Source: Fibrella forsythiae
GTDB lineage: Bacteria; Bacteroidota; Bacteroidia; Cytophagales; Spirosomataceae
Direction of reading: 5' to 3'
Assembly (NCBI RefSeq): GCF_017353175.1
Contig: NZ_JAFMYW010000010.1
Coordinates: 186,001 to 250,000 of the forward strand
Length of the DNA: 64,000 nt
Positions 17,428-27,110 of this stretch are shown here, one piece after another. Positions within the stretch are counted from its first letter, which is position 1. Each line of letters opens with the position of its first letter. The position numbers and the translations under genes are program-made. The notes under the pieces were generated by a model. That model was not told where the DNA came from. It did not search any database and saw nothing but the letters and a program-made list of their open reading frames with translations.

Positions 17428-17880
17428 TCAGTATGCCTTGGTCACGACTTTACCCTGATTTAACTCCCACAGATACCCATCGGGGTCCGAGAAATAGAGC
17501 TGAACCACCCCATCGAAACGGGTTTGCTTGTGGAACGTCATATTATGTGCTTTCAGGTATGCTTCCGACTTGTCGATATTATCGACGAAAAGGGCAATGT
17601 GGCTGGCGTTTTTATCGTGGATAATCTCCTCCGTGCGACCAGCCATCAAGTGAATTTGTTGCCCGTTGCCCAGATCGAACCATGACCGGATGGCCTTCAG
17701 ATTTTCGGGTACGGGAATCGGTTTCAGACCCATCACGTCGCGGAAGAAGGCGGTGCTGACGGCCATATCTTTCACGTGGAGGGCCAGATGGTTGTGGCCA
17801 ACAATGCCTAGTTTATCCTGAGCAACAGCAAGTTGAGCCAGCAATAAAAGAGGGAGAATAAAACGCATCGATAAGTTCAT
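17428..17880 (-). CDS. Exported VOC-family (glyoxalase/bleomycin-resistance fold) protein
   Basis: A 150-residue protein with a cleavable signal (LLLAQLAVAQ) followed by one vicinal-oxygen-chelate domain: VGHNHLALHVKDMAVSTAFF at the first metal His, HIALFVDN in the middle and YFSDPDGYLWEL at the end, with Glu as probable ligand. Most VOC proteins are cytoplasmic, so export is unusual. A start at the second Met (17868) is equally possible. It lies 105 bases downstream of the glycoamylase-like genes on the same strand and could be the last gene of that locus. The substrate is unknown. Confidence 0.8.
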   Translation of the reverse strand: MNLSMRFILPLLLLAQLAVAQDKLGIVGHNHLALHVKDMAVSTAFFRDVMGLKPIPVPENLKAIRSWFDLGNGQQIHLMAGRTEEIIHDKNASHIALFVDNIDKSEAYLKAHNMTFHKQTRFDGVVQLYFSDPDGYLWELNQGKVVTKAY

Positions 17881-17985
17881 GAGTCAGTAATGCTTATGCC
17901 GGTTGGCAAGTCTGTAGGTACGTATCAGTCTGTAAACGGCTGCTTTCCGGTTTCTTACTTATGAAGCAACGCCTGCGAATAAAAT

Positions 17986-19356
17986 TCATTTCAGCCACCC
18001 ACCCTTGAAGCCCGCCCGCTGTAACCCGCGACGAATGTGCGGGTTTTTCTTCATCAGGTTCCAGACAAAATTGGTTCGCAGGTTTTCGGCCATCAACACA
18101 ATTGGTCCCTGGTCGATACCCAGGTAATCAACGTCGAACCAGCCGGTTGTGGTTGGGCCGTTGGCAAAAGCTGACGGGTAACGGTACGTAGGATTGAAGG
18201 CATCGCGAAAGCCATATTGACCGTATAGTTTGCTACCATAGCGGGTTTTCATTGACCGGAGCGCAGGCAGGCAAATGTCGGGCGCAAAAGCCAGCGACCC
18301 ACCTGCCGCCGTTGGCGCAATGGTACCGTCGTCGACGATCTGCTGGCTGGCGGCTCCACGAGCCCGATATGAGAAGAAAGATCGTCCTGCCACCGTGGTG
18401 TCTTTTGGGCCATCACAGGCGGTCAGGCCCCAGATCGTAGCGCTGTAGTCGGTCCACTTATCCGGATTGGCCAGACAGTAAGCCCGGTTGGCGTAGGTGG
18501 CCCGCCGTGAGTTTTCGACATAATCGATGCCTTTCTTGGTCATGTAATCATCTTTGATTCCCCGGAAGTCGATCCAGACGTGCGAATACTGATGACCAAA
18601 TAACGGATCGAAGTTGACGTGGGGTTGCCCCTGAAACGTTGCCCATTCGTAGCCCTTTGTCCAGGCTGGCCATACGTCGGAGCCAACAGGGTGGGTAGGC
18701 GAACCGAGGGCCAGTACGTAAAGCAGCATGGCTTCATTATACCCGTGCCAGTCGCTGGGAATGAACCCTTTCTCGGGATGCCACCCCATCGACACAAATG
18801 GACTGTTGTGCTGAAACCAGGTCCAGTCGGTTCGGCCGTAAATCTGCTCAGCCAGCATACGGATCTCCTTTTCCTCCGGTACGTTTCGGTCGAAATAGGT
18901 CTGTGCACTGAGGATTCCACCCAGTAGCAAGGCCGTATCGATGGTCGACAGTTCGACCTGCTTGAAGCGTTTTCCCGTTTTCATGTCCAGAAAATGGTAG
19001 AAAAAGCCTTTGTAACCCGTCACGCCCGTTGCCTTGTCCGATTGCTCTGCGCTGGCAAAGAATCGTAATGTCGCCAATGTTCGGTCTGCGGCCTGTTTTC
19101 GGGTAACGTACCCACGCTCAACGCCTACCAGGTACGTTGTCAGGCCGAAGCCAACGGCAGCAACACTACTAAACGAAGGCGTGGGTGCCCGGTCGGGAAT
19201 AAGACCATTCGATGGATTGGCCGTTTCCCAGAAATACCGGAACGTGTCGCGCTGAAGGCTATCCAGAAACGCATTGTCGGCACGGGTCAGTTTGTAGGCC
19301 GGTTGAGCCTGAGCAACGGTAACGAAGAAGGTTAAAAGAAGGAAGAGACGTTTCAT
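17986..19356 (-). CDS. Exported PF10091-type glycoside hydrolase ('glycoamylase'), second of two
   Basis: A 456-residue protein with a signal peptide (LLLTFFVTVAQAQ). The PF10091 domain fills the rest: LQRDTFRYFWETANPSNGL near the start and a C-terminal part with DGTIAPTAAGGSLAF and the end WNLMKKNPHIRRGL. Characterised relatives (GH144) are endo-beta-1,2-glucanases, despite the database name glucoamylase. I start at the ATG at 19356; a longer reading to 19566 would translate an extragenic hairpin and overlap the next gene. It is a paralogue of the upstream enzyme, without that enzyme's extra N-terminal domain and without a lipobox. Confidence 0.85.
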   Translation of the reverse strand: MKRLFLLLTFFVTVAQAQPAYKLTRADNAFLDSLQRDTFRYFWETANPSNGLIPDRAPTPSFSSVAAVGFGLTTYLVGVERGYVTRKQAADRTLATLRFFASAEQSDKATGVTGYKGFFYHFLDMKTGKRFKQVELSTIDTALLLGGILSAQTYFDRNVPEEKEIRMLAEQIYGRTDWTWFQHNSPFVSMGWHPEKGFIPSDWHGYNEAMLLYVLALGSPTHPVGSDVWPAWTKGYEWATFQGQPHVNFDPLFGHQYSHVWIDFRGIKDDYMTKKGIDYVENSRRATYANRAYCLANPDKWTDYSATIWGLTACDGPKDTTVAGRSFFSYRARGAASQQIVDDGTIAPTAAGGSLAFAPDICLPALRSMKTRYGSKLYGQYGFRDAFNPTYRYPSAFANGPTTTGWFDVDYLGIDQGPIVLMAENLRTNFVWNLMKKNPHIRRGLQRAGFKGGWLK

Positions 19357-19381
19357 GTCGGAAGAAGGATTGTATAAGTCG

Positions 19382-19484
19382 GCTTTGCCCCCCGCCCTTG
19401 AGGGGGGGGCCTGCTGGCGCATAAGTACGTCTGCGGCGAATAGGCTCGTGCGCCGGCAGGCCCCCTCAAGGGCGGGGGGCAAAG
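19382..19484. repeat. GC-rich long inverted repeat between the glycoamylase genes
   Basis: Arms of about 37-40 bases (19382-19421 and 19449-19484) pair almost fully; one arm has a run of eight G against five C, leaving a bulge. It sits between two same-strand genes, 26 bases before the downstream ATG, so it may reduce read-through or stabilise the upstream mRNA. Confidence 0.85.
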
Positions 19485-19505
19485 TCAGCGCCCAGGCCAT
19501 TGCAT

Positions 19506-21179
19506 TTAGTTCAAATTCGGACTGGTAAACCCAAGTCCTTTCATGCCTTTTTTGACTTCGGGACAACTCATAAACAGGTTCCAGAGAAGACCACTGCGCT
19601 GGTTCTCGATCATGACAATGATGGGCCCCTGATCGATAGCCAGGAATGAATCGGCAAACCAGATATTGGTCAGATTGAACGCGTCGACAAAGCCCTGCTC
19701 TTTCCAGATTTTGTCGCCCAGTTTATAATAGAAGAAGCGCATTGCCCGCATCGACTCAGTAGGCGTGTAAGGCATTGAGGAGAGAGCGGCCGTGGGCGAA
19801 ATGGTGCCGTTGTCGTTGTTCGGTTCGTGGGCCGAATAGCCGTTTTGCTGGTCGCTGGCGGTCAGGCCCCAACAATCGGCGCTGTAGCCAGCATAGCCTT
19901 TCGGGTTGGTTTTGCAGTAGGTGTAATTGATCTGCGAGTGCGCCGTGTTCTGTTGCCAGTAATCGGCATACGTGTCTTTCAAGTCGTGGGGGTTGATGCC
20001 CAGAAACGAATATTGCGAAAAGAAGAGCGGCCCTCCGTAGGCTGGGCCAAGTGGCAGTTTAATGCCGTAATAGCTGTTACCATTGGCCATTCTGCCGTTT
20101 TGTGCCCAGCTGGCATCATATACCGTTTTGCTGATCGGCGTGGTGTTTGACGAGGCCGCCAGCACGTAGGTGATCAGGGCTTCATTCCAACCCCGGACAG
20201 GCAGATTCATGTCCCAGTTGTAGTTGGGCGACCAGTGCCAGTACAGGTTTGTTTCGGCACCGCTTTTGGTGAACCAGTTCCATTCCACGCCATCCCAAAG
20301 TGCGTTGATCGACTTGCGCAGCGCAATCTCATCGGCATTGGTTGAGCTGTTGAAATATTGCCGGGCGGTCAATAAACCCTGCATCAGGTACGATGTTTCG
20401 ACCAGGTCGGCACCGTCGTCTTTCTGGCTGAACGGAATGGTAGCGCCGGTAGCGCCATTGAGCCAGTGTGGAAACGCACCGTGATAACGTTTGGCATTGT
20501 TGGCCAGAAAATTGGTGATCTTTTGCAGACGAGCCAGCCCATCCTGCCGGGTAATGAAATTCCGGTTGACTGCCGTCACAATGGCCATTACGCCAAATCC
20601 CGTTCCGCCCGAGGTGACCACATCGCCGGAAGAGTTACGCTCACGGGCCATGCCTGAAGTTGGGTGGCCAAAGTCCCAGAAGTACTTGAAGGTCTGTTTC
20701 TGTACCAGATCGAGCAGCGCGTCGTCGCTGATGCGGGCGAACTTGTCGGTGCTGTCGAGGGCAGTGGTCAGGTTAACGGAAATAGTTGAGTTGAGGGCCG
20801 TTTGGCGCTGCGACAACAGCGTGGGCAACACCTCGACGGTATAGGCCGTGAAGGCTTTTAACGGTTGCTGTGGCGTGATGGTAAGCAGGGTATCGCCGAC
20901 CGACAGCGTGTACGAGAGCGGCACCGTCTGTGCCGTACTGGTCTGCGTCAGCCGTACCGACGTACCCAGCGCGTCTTTCTGAACCGGGGCCGAAAACGAT
21001 AGGGTAATGATCGGTGTAGCCCGTACGCCCCGAAATGTCTGGTTTGCCGACGATTGTCCATCCACCTGCACCGCCCGATAGAAAAACGATTCAAGCGGGT
21101 CCGTAGCGGTCTGTTGCTTGCAGGAAAGCCCGGCCAGCAAGGCAAGGACGAACAGGAGACTGGGTACGTTCATAGTCAT
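19506..21179 (-). CDS. PF10091-type glycoside hydrolase lipoprotein with N-terminal Ig-like domain
   Basis: About 557 residues. The lipobox LAGLSC places it as a lipoprotein. An Ig-like (Big_5) domain follows (~50-150: TPIITLSFSAPVQ, then LKAFTAYTVEVLP), then the PF10091 catalytic domain (LVQKQTFKYFWDFGHPTSGM; later DNGTISPTAALSSM; end WNLFMSCPEVKKGM). GH144 relatives cut beta-1,2-glucan inside the chain. As a probable surface lipoprotein it would make the first cuts, and the soluble paralogue downstream would finish. The start is the ATG at 21179 or 21173; the one at 21200 adds an unlikely prefix to the signal peptide. Confidence 0.85.
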   Translation of the reverse strand: MTMNVPSLLFVLALLAGLSCKQQTATDPLESFFYRAVQVDGQSSANQTFRGVRATPIITLSFSAPVQKDALGTSVRLTQTSTAQTVPLSYTLSVGDTLLTITPQQPLKAFTAYTVEVLPTLLSQRQTALNSTISVNLTTALDSTDKFARISDDALLDLVQKQTFKYFWDFGHPTSGMARERNSSGDVVTSGGTGFGVMAIVTAVNRNFITRQDGLARLQKITNFLANNAKRYHGAFPHWLNGATGATIPFSQKDDGADLVETSYLMQGLLTARQYFNSSTNADEIALRKSINALWDGVEWNWFTKSGAETNLYWHWSPNYNWDMNLPVRGWNEALITYVLAASSNTTPISKTVYDASWAQNGRMANGNSYYGIKLPLGPAYGGPLFFSQYSFLGINPHDLKDTYADYWQQNTAHSQINYTYCKTNPKGYAGYSADCWGLTASDQQNGYSAHEPNNDNGTISPTAALSSMPYTPTESMRAMRFFYYKLGDKIWKEQGFVDAFNLTNIWFADSFLAIDQGPIIVMIENQRSGLLWNLFMSCPEVKKGMKGLGFTSPNLN

Positions 21180-21225
21180 TGTTGAAAAAGAAAAGTGCAC
21201 ACGTTGTATGAAGGCATACGTAAGC

Positions 21226-21253
21226 GTAGAGACGCAAGGTGTTGCGTCTCTAC
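21226..21253. repeat. Short perfect stem-loop between two PUL genes
   Basis: GTAGAGACGCAA-GGTG-TTGCGTCTCTAC is a perfect 12-bp stem with a 4-base loop. It lies between the LamG gene and the glycoamylase gene on the same strand. There is no T-run on either side, so a role as mRNA stabiliser or processing site is more likely than termination. Confidence 0.8.
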
Positions 21254-21280
21254 ACGCGCCAGCAATACGGTAAAGAGGAA

Positions 21281-22183
21281 TTAACGACCGGCTGCTTCCA
21301 GTTGGTACAGTGAGTTAATATCACCAGCCGGAAGCGCTTTATTATAAATACGTACTTCATCGAGCTGTCCGGTCATTGGCACCTGCCAGCTATCAGCAGT
21401 ACCACCACCTGGCAGGTTGGTGCCCCATGCGCCCATGATCACTTTGGTTACAGGGTAAAGGGCCAGATTGCCAAGTAGCGCTCCGTTGTACATACGGGTT
21501 TCGTAATCCGGGTTGTTTATTTTTTTGCCATTACCATACAGGGTGATTTTAGACGTACTGGCATCATAAACAGCTACGAAATGCGACCATTTTCCGCCAG
21601 CTTTAAAAGTCTGGTCACCACCTTTCTGCGATGAGTTAACGTTATCCTGGAAAGAGGCATTACCGTCAGATGCTTTTTGGACAAGCAGGCCCTTTACATC
21701 AAGTGTATCATTTGTTGGAGCATACCGTCCTGTTTCGGCCAACAGATTGACGCTCCCGGCCCACTCGTTGGCTCTGGCCAGGGTAAAGAATGCCGACGGT
21801 GCGCCTGAGCCTCCTTTCGTGTTCTTCACATTCACCCACAAGCTAACCGTGAAGCTAGGCAGACCAGCCGGGTTAAGCAGGCTTGCCGGCGTTGGGAAGG
21901 CAACGTACCCAGCGGCCAGATTCAGTGCCTGACGCTGGCCGCTGGCTCCCGTTGTGAACGAGGCATTCACAGCTGACGAAGGGGCGGTACCCGAAATGCG
22001 CTCATTGTTTGACCCATCGAATGGCCAGTGAGCTAGCAAACTCGACGTAGCGATGTCATTCGAACTATTATAGCCACCAATAGCAGGCAGGGTAGCCGTG
22101 TCGTCTTTTTTGCACGATGAAACGAGGGTTGCGCCCGCCATCAGGGCCGCTATGGCCCAGGTACGTTGTGTTGTAGTATTCAT
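21281..22183 (-). CDS. LamG/concanavalin-like lectin-domain lipoprotein of the PUL
   Basis: A 300-residue lipoprotein (lipobox VSSC, Cys24). A Ser/Asn-rich linker leads into a LamG fold: LLAHWPFDGSNNE, then FTVSLWVNVKN, KWSHFVAVYDAST and the end GQLDEVRIYNKAL. Such proteins follow SusC/SusD pairs as extra surface glycan-binding proteins. It is the third gene of the sus-like operon, between SusD and the glycoamylase genes. No catalytic residues are recognisable, so binding is more likely than hydrolysis. Confidence 0.85.
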   Translation of the reverse strand: MNTTTQRTWAIAALMAGATLVSSCKKDDTATLPAIGGYNSSNDIATSSLLAHWPFDGSNNERISGTAPSSAVNASFTTGASGQRQALNLAAGYVAFPTPASLLNPAGLPSFTVSLWVNVKNTKGGSGAPSAFFTLARANEWAGSVNLLAETGRYAPTNDTLDVKGLLVQKASDGNASFQDNVNSSQKGGDQTFKAGGKWSHFVAVYDASTSKITLYGNGKKINNPDYETRMYNGALLGNLALYPVTKVIMGAWGTNLPGGGTADSWQVPMTGQLDEVRIYNKALPAGDINSLYQLEAAGR

Positions 22184-22272
22184 GATTAATCGGTGTTAAA
22201 ACTGAATATTAAGTTAGACTTGACTGTACTGTTATTGATTGATTATTAGGCTGTTGGCTTGGATGGTGTTGC

Positions 22273-22334
22273 TTGCTCTGGTGTAGCCCCGCAGCGGCGG
22301 ACCGTTCCACCTTAAAGGGGCCAAGCCAGAGCAA
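22273..22334. repeat. Imperfect inverted repeat holding REP-like copy 2
   Basis: Arms 22273-22290 and 22317-22334 pair through TTGCTCTGG and GCCCC; the element CCGCAGCGGCGGACCG (22289-22304) lies inside. It follows the susD stop and precedes the LamG gene on the same strand, a place where operons often reduce downstream expression. Confidence 0.7.
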
Positions 22335-22345
22335 TAGGCAACTCA

Positions 22346-23881
22346 TCAGTATCCGTTGTTCTGGTCTAGTTTGCCGCCGCTGAGTTGAATTTGCAGGCTG
22401 GGTACGGGTAGTAACTCGTTCTTGCCCGCCACGAAATTTTTGCCCGCCGCTTTCATCACCTGTGCGGCACGGCCCTGCCTCACGAGGTCGAAAAAGCGGT
22501 CGTGTTCCATGGCCAGTTCCAGGCGACGTTCGTTCCAGATGGCGGTGCGCAGATCGGTTTGGCTGGTGGCTTTGGTAGCGGCCAGACCAGCGCGGGTGCG
22601 AATCTGGTTCAGGTATGCTATCGCCGCAGCCGATTGGCCCAGTTCATTGGCGGCTTCAGCGTTCATAAGCAGCACGTCGGCGTAGCGGAGCAGACGGATG
22701 TTTTTCTGCTTCTGGTCGCGGTTGCCCAGAAAAGGCTCGACGTTCTTGTTTTCGCTGGCGTAGGCTTTGTAGTTGTAATAGGCATTCTGCACTGAATCGC
22801 CGCTCGGAATCCGGAAGCCGTCGTAGAGCAACGTACCCAGTCCCCGGCCGGTCCGGTCAATGGCAATGATAGTCGATGCTTTGCGCTTGTCGCCGGGCTC
22901 ATAGGCGTTCACCAGATCCTGCGAGGGTGTGTCGAAGCCAAATCCGAGGTCGGTCCAGCCGCCTTTGGGGCCAACGCGTGGTCCCTGCCAGGTGCAGTAA
23001 CCGGCGGTGGCAATATCGGAGTTGTTGAACGTACCACTCTGCGTTTCGAAGATGGATTCGGCGTTGTTGGCCCCGGCATACCGCCAGATGATCGAGTAGT
23101 CGGGCACGAGCGAATACTGACCTGAGGCGATCACGGCCTGCGTCAGCGTTTGCACCTGTTGCCAGTTTTTGCGATACAGGTACATCTTCGCCAGCAGCGC
23201 CTGCGCCGCTCCCTTGTTGGCATGCCCCACCGCCGACTGGGTACGTAGCGGCAGGTTGTCGATGGCAAATTGCAGGTCCTGCGTAATCACGTTGTAAATC
23301 GTATCGATCGGCGCACGCGTCTGAAACGCCGGGTCGGTATTGGCGTCCTGGGCATCGTTCGGCACCCGCACTACCTTGGGCACTTTTCCGAAGAAGCGAA
23401 CAAGGTTGAAGTAGTAGTAGGCCCGGATAAATCGCACCTCGCCAATCAGCTGGTTCTTCGTTGTGGGTGCAAGCGAGGCAATTTGTAACGCTGCCAGTGC
23501 CTGATTAGCGCGCGAAATGCCACCGTAATACCCGTTCCAGAGTGCCGCCACAAAGTTATTGGTGGGGGTGACGCTGAAATTGTCGATGTCGCCGAGTGGT
23601 GGCTGATCGCCGGGCGTACTGCCTTTCTCGGCATCGTCAGAAATGATGTTGGTGGCGGCAATGAAGCTGATACCGTGAATGTCGCCGCCTGCCCCGCCGA
23701 AGGCTTCGCCGTTGAAGAGGCTGTTATATACGCCCGTGACCAGGTTAACGGCCAGGTTCGGGTCAGTGGCGGTGGTGGCTTGCCCCTGTACAGGTACGTC
23801 GAGGAAGCTTTTCTGGCAGGATACCGCGCCCAAAATGGCGAGCAGACCCGTGAAAAATAGGAGTATGAAGTTGCGTTGCAT
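22346..23881 (-). CDS. susD: SusD/RagB-family glycan-binding outer membrane lipoprotein
   Basis: A 511-residue lipoprotein (lipobox AVSC, Cys22, then QKSFLDVPVQGQ). TPR-like helices follow, with the family motifs EVRFIRAYYYFNLVRFFG and AQALLAKMYLYRKNW, and the C-terminal region ends with YADVLLMNAEAANELG and IWNERRLELAMEHDRFFDL. It binds glycan at the surface and forms a lid on its SusC partner, encoded 13 bases upstream. The sequence does not tell the sugar, but the enzymes in the operon suggest a beta-glucan. Confidence 0.95.
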   Translation of the reverse strand: MQRNFILLFFTGLLAILGAVSCQKSFLDVPVQGQATTATDPNLAVNLVTGVYNSLFNGEAFGGAGGDIHGISFIAATNIISDDAEKGSTPGDQPPLGDIDNFSVTPTNNFVAALWNGYYGGISRANQALAALQIASLAPTTKNQLIGEVRFIRAYYYFNLVRFFGKVPKVVRVPNDAQDANTDPAFQTRAPIDTIYNVITQDLQFAIDNLPLRTQSAVGHANKGAAQALLAKMYLYRKNWQQVQTLTQAVIASGQYSLVPDYSIIWRYAGANNAESIFETQSGTFNNSDIATAGYCTWQGPRVGPKGGWTDLGFGFDTPSQDLVNAYEPGDKRKASTIIAIDRTGRGLGTLLYDGFRIPSGDSVQNAYYNYKAYASENKNVEPFLGNRDQKQKNIRLLRYADVLLMNAEAANELGQSAAAIAYLNQIRTRAGLAATKATSQTDLRTAIWNERRLELAMEHDRFFDLVRQGRAAQVMKAAGKNFVAGKNELLPVPSLQIQLSGGKLDQNNGY

Positions 23882-23894
23882 GGGTGCGTTGAGG

Positions 23895-26800
23895 TTAAAA
23901 ACCAGCGTTCAGACCGATAGCGAAGGTTTGCGTCGTTGGATAGGCGTTCAGTTCAATACCCTGACTGGTAGGGTTACCAACCAACTCTGACGTGAATCCG
24001 CTGTACTTTTTCAGCGTCAGGATGTTTTGTGCTGTTGCGAAAACACGCAGGTTGCTCAGGTGAATCTTGTCGGTCAGGCGTTGGGGTAGCTTGTAGCCCA
24101 GCGTGGCATTGTTGATGCGGGCAAACGACCCGGATTCGATGAAATAGGTAGACGCGGGCAGGTTACCGCTATTAGCGCCAGGCTCTGTTTGCGACCCATT
24201 GGCCGACGTCCATCGATTATAGGCCATCGTTTTTTCAACGTTATCGAGCACGTTCTGACGAAACGCCCGCTTGCCGTTATAGACCTGGTTGCCCACGTTC
24301 CCGTACACATCGACGCTGAAATCTAGGCTCTTGTACGTCAGCCCTAGATTCAGACCGAAGTAAGCTTTGGGCTGGTACGACCCGGCAAACACCCGGTCGT
24401 TATCGTCGATTTTGCCATCGCCGTTCGTGTCCTGGTATTTAAAGTCGCCGGGTGCAGCCGACGGCTGAATGACCTGCCCCGCTGGATTTTTGTAGCTGTT
24501 CACATCCGCATCGTTCTGGAAAACACCCAGCACCTGAAGCACGTAGAAACTGCCAACGGGCTGGCCATTATCTGTGCGGGTGGTGTACTGCTGGTTGGCA
24601 CCGATGCCCCCGTCAAGAATAGGCTGGCCGCCATTGAGGCCAATGACGCTATTGCTGTTCAGTGTGGCGTTGCCGCCGATTCGGTAGGTCAGGTCGTTGC
24701 TGATCCGGCCGCGCCAGTTCAGGGTTACTTCCAGGCCCTGGTTGCGGATCGATGCGGCATTTGTTAACACAACGCCGTCGGCATCACCGGCCACAGAAGG
24801 GACTTTTACGTTGATGAGCAGGTCGCGGGCTTTTTTGTCGTAGTAGTTAACCTCACCGGTCAACCGACCTTTCAGGGCTGAAAATTCGAGGCCCAGATCA
24901 AACTCTTCGGTGGTTTCCCATTTCAGGTTCGGGTCTTTGATCTGCGTAATGGCGCTGCCGGGCGTTGCCACACCGCCGCCGAATGGATAGGCCAGATTTG
25001 GTTGAACGGTGACGGTGTAGGAATCTGATGGAATACGGTCATTGCCTACGCGTCCCCAACTGCCCCGGAGTTTCAGCAGATCGAAGATGTGCTGGCTCTG
25101 CATGAACGACTCGTTGGAGATGAGCCAGCCCGCACCCACCGACGGGAAATACCCCCAGCGATTCTGGCTCGGAAACCGTGATGAACCGTCGGCCCGGAGG
25201 GTGGCCGTAAGCAGGTACTTGTCGTTGTAGTTGTAATTGATCCGACTGAGGTACGAGTTGCGGGTGTACTTATCGCCGGTACCATCGTTGGTCGAGGTGT
25301 TGGCATTACCCGTTCCGATATACCAGAGGTTCTGCGCGGCAGGTACGTCCTTCCGGAAGGCCGTGACGCTGGTCAGCGTGTATTGCTCGGCCGTGGTACC
25401 AACCAGTACGGTCAGCGAATGTTTGTCGATCTGCTTGTTGAACGTCAGTAGATTATCAAACGTCCAGTGGAATGTTTTGGTGTTCCCAACGCTCAGGTTA
25501 CTGTTCGGATTCCGCTGGTTACCGCCGGGAGTGATGAAGGTAGTGGTGTCGTTATTGAACTGGTAGTTGTATACCCGGCTGTTCAGGTTCACAAAGTCAC
25601 CGCCGAGGTTGGTACGGTAGGTAAGCCAGCTAACCGGTTTGATTTCGAGGTAGGCCGACCCCAGCAGGCGGTTGTCAATGGCGAGGTTGTTGTTCTTCTC
25701 GATATCCAGCACGGAGTTACCCACGTTCTGATAGACCGACGTGTTACCATACTTACCATTGGCGTCTTTCGAGGCAATGATCGGCGCAGCCCGGTAGGCG
25801 TTGTTGTAAGCTGTATTAAGGTTGGCAATCTGGTTGTTGCCATTGGCGTACGAAGCCGAGAACCCTGCCCGAACGACTTTGTTGAACGTAAAATCCTGGT
25901 TTGCCCGGATCGAAAATCGTTTGTAGATGTTGTCGATAACAATGCCCTGATCGGTAAAATAACCCGCGCTCAGGAAATAAGTCGATTTGTCGGTGCCGCC
26001 ACTGATAGACAGACCGTGGTTTTGCTGAAAACCGGTGCGCAGGATCTGGCCATACCAATCGGTAGAGGTTGGTCCGGCGGTAACCAGGTTGCCACTGGCC
26101 GTGCTGACATAGTTGGCATACTCAGTAGCGTTGGCCATCGTGACCAGATTGGCCGGTAAACGGAAGCCCGCATTACCCGAGTAGTTGACGGTCATCTTAC
26201 CCGAGGCACCGCGCTTGGTGGTGATGATCACAACGCCGTTAGCCCCGCGCGCACCATAAATGGCCGTGGCCGAAGCATCTTTCAGCACATCGACGTTAGT
26301 AATATCGGCGGTGTTAATGTTGGAGATATCGTCGGTTAATACGCCATCAACGACAAAAAGGGCGGCGGTTCCGGCCAGGGCAGTGCCTGTACCACGTACC
26401 CGTACTACGGGAGAGCTACCCGGCTGCCCGCTGCTGATGATCTGCACGCCAGCGGCTTTACCCTGCAGTGCCTGTGTGGCGGTCAGTACCGGTTGCTTCA
26501 CCAGTTCATCGCCTTTGATGGTAACCGTAGCACCCGTTACATCGGCCCGGCGCTGCGTACCGTAGCCCACCACAACCACTTCGTTCAGAGTTTTGTTATC
26601 GTCAGCCAGCGCTACATCGATCGAGGTCCGGTTGCCCACGGCTACTTCCTGTGATGTGTAGCCAATACTCGAAAAGATCAGGATGGCATCGCTGGCAGCC
26701 TGAATCGTATACGTACCTGCGCCGTCGGTGGTGGTGCCTAAGGTGGTTCCCTTAACCTGAACGGTTACGCCGGGTAAACCAGCGTTAGTCGATTTCTCCG

Positions 26801-26921
26801 TGACGTTACCAGTGACACGAATCGTGGCTGTCTGGGCGTAGGTGGCGAATACCTGTAGAAAAAGCAGTAGGGCCAGCAGCGTGGTTGCTACCGTTTTGCG
26901 TTTATCTGAAAAGTGTCTCAT
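23895..26921 (-). CDS. susC: SusC/RagA-family TonB-linked outer membrane transporter
   Basis: A 1008-residue outer membrane protein with a signal peptide (FATYAQ), a CarboxypepD_reg-like domain (residues ~35-110), the TonB-box region LNEVVVVGYGTQ, a plug domain and a beta-barrel ending in an aromatic-terminated strand (QTFAIGLNAGF). With SusD it imports oligosaccharides using TonB energy. It is the first gene of the operon susC-susD-LamG-glycoamylase-glycoamylase. A -7 box lies 107 bases upstream and the divergent neighbour is a SusR-like regulator. Confidence 0.96.
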   Translation of the reverse strand: MRHFSDKRKTVATTLLALLLFLQVFATYAQTATIRVTGNVTEKSTNAGLPGVTVQVKGTTLGTTTDGAGTYTIQAASDAILIFSSIGYTSQEVAVGNRTSIDVALADDNKTLNEVVVVGYGTQRRADVTGATVTIKGDELVKQPVLTATQALQGKAAGVQIISSGQPGSSPVVRVRGTGTALAGTAALFVVDGVLTDDISNINTADITNVDVLKDASATAIYGARGANGVVIITTKRGASGKMTVNYSGNAGFRLPANLVTMANATEYANYVSTASGNLVTAGPTSTDWYGQILRTGFQQNHGLSISGGTDKSTYFLSAGYFTDQGIVIDNIYKRFSIRANQDFTFNKVVRAGFSASYANGNNQIANLNTAYNNAYRAAPIIASKDANGKYGNTSVYQNVGNSVLDIEKNNNLAIDNRLLGSAYLEIKPVSWLTYRTNLGGDFVNLNSRVYNYQFNNDTTTFITPGGNQRNPNSNLSVGNTKTFHWTFDNLLTFNKQIDKHSLTVLVGTTAEQYTLTSVTAFRKDVPAAQNLWYIGTGNANTSTNDGTGDKYTRNSYLSRINYNYNDKYLLTATLRADGSSRFPSQNRWGYFPSVGAGWLISNESFMQSQHIFDLLKLRGSWGRVGNDRIPSDSYTVTVQPNLAYPFGGGVATPGSAITQIKDPNLKWETTEEFDLGLEFSALKGRLTGEVNYYDKKARDLLINVKVPSVAGDADGVVLTNAASIRNQGLEVTLNWRGRISNDLTYRIGGNATLNSNSVIGLNGGQPILDGGIGANQQYTTRTDNGQPVGSFYVLQVLGVFQNDADVNSYKNPAGQVIQPSAAPGDFKYQDTNGDGKIDDNDRVFAGSYQPKAYFGLNLGLTYKSLDFSVDVYGNVGNQVYNGKRAFRQNVLDNVEKTMAYNRWTSANGSQTEPGANSGNLPASTYFIESGSFARINNATLGYKLPQRLTDKIHLSNLRVFATAQNILTLKKYSGFTSELVGNPTSQGIELNAYPTTQTFAIGLNAGF

Positions 26922-27027
26922 AGGGTGTCGAGGTCAGCTGTGGCGCGATGTGTAGGCGTGTAATTTGCACTATAGTTCATATGTAGGATTTGGCGTTTAT
27001 GCACCACTTTTCTTATATTTTCTTGGA

Positions 27028-27035
27028 CAAAAGTA
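27028..27035 (-). promoter_or_regulatory. -7 box of the susC operon
   Basis: On the minus strand the sequence is TACTTTTG, an exact TAnnTTTG match, about 107 bases before the susC ATG, which leaves a long leader. No -33 TTG is clear. The rest of 26922-27110 is AT-rich and should hold the regulator's binding site. Confidence 0.45.
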
Positions 27036-27110
27036 GGTAGGTGTTTATTTGGTACCTAAATTAGAGGTACATCATTACCACATCATATTGCCGTTTTTAG
27101 GCCGTATTCA

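Noticed and set aside
19356-19566. A longer N-terminus for the second glycoamylase gene
   Set aside because: The extra ~70 codons are translated from the long GC-rich inverted repeat and overlap the end of the upstream gene; a proper signal peptide starts at 19356.
21226-21253. CRISPR repeat
   Set aside because: A single stem-loop with no direct copies at regular spacing and no cas genes.
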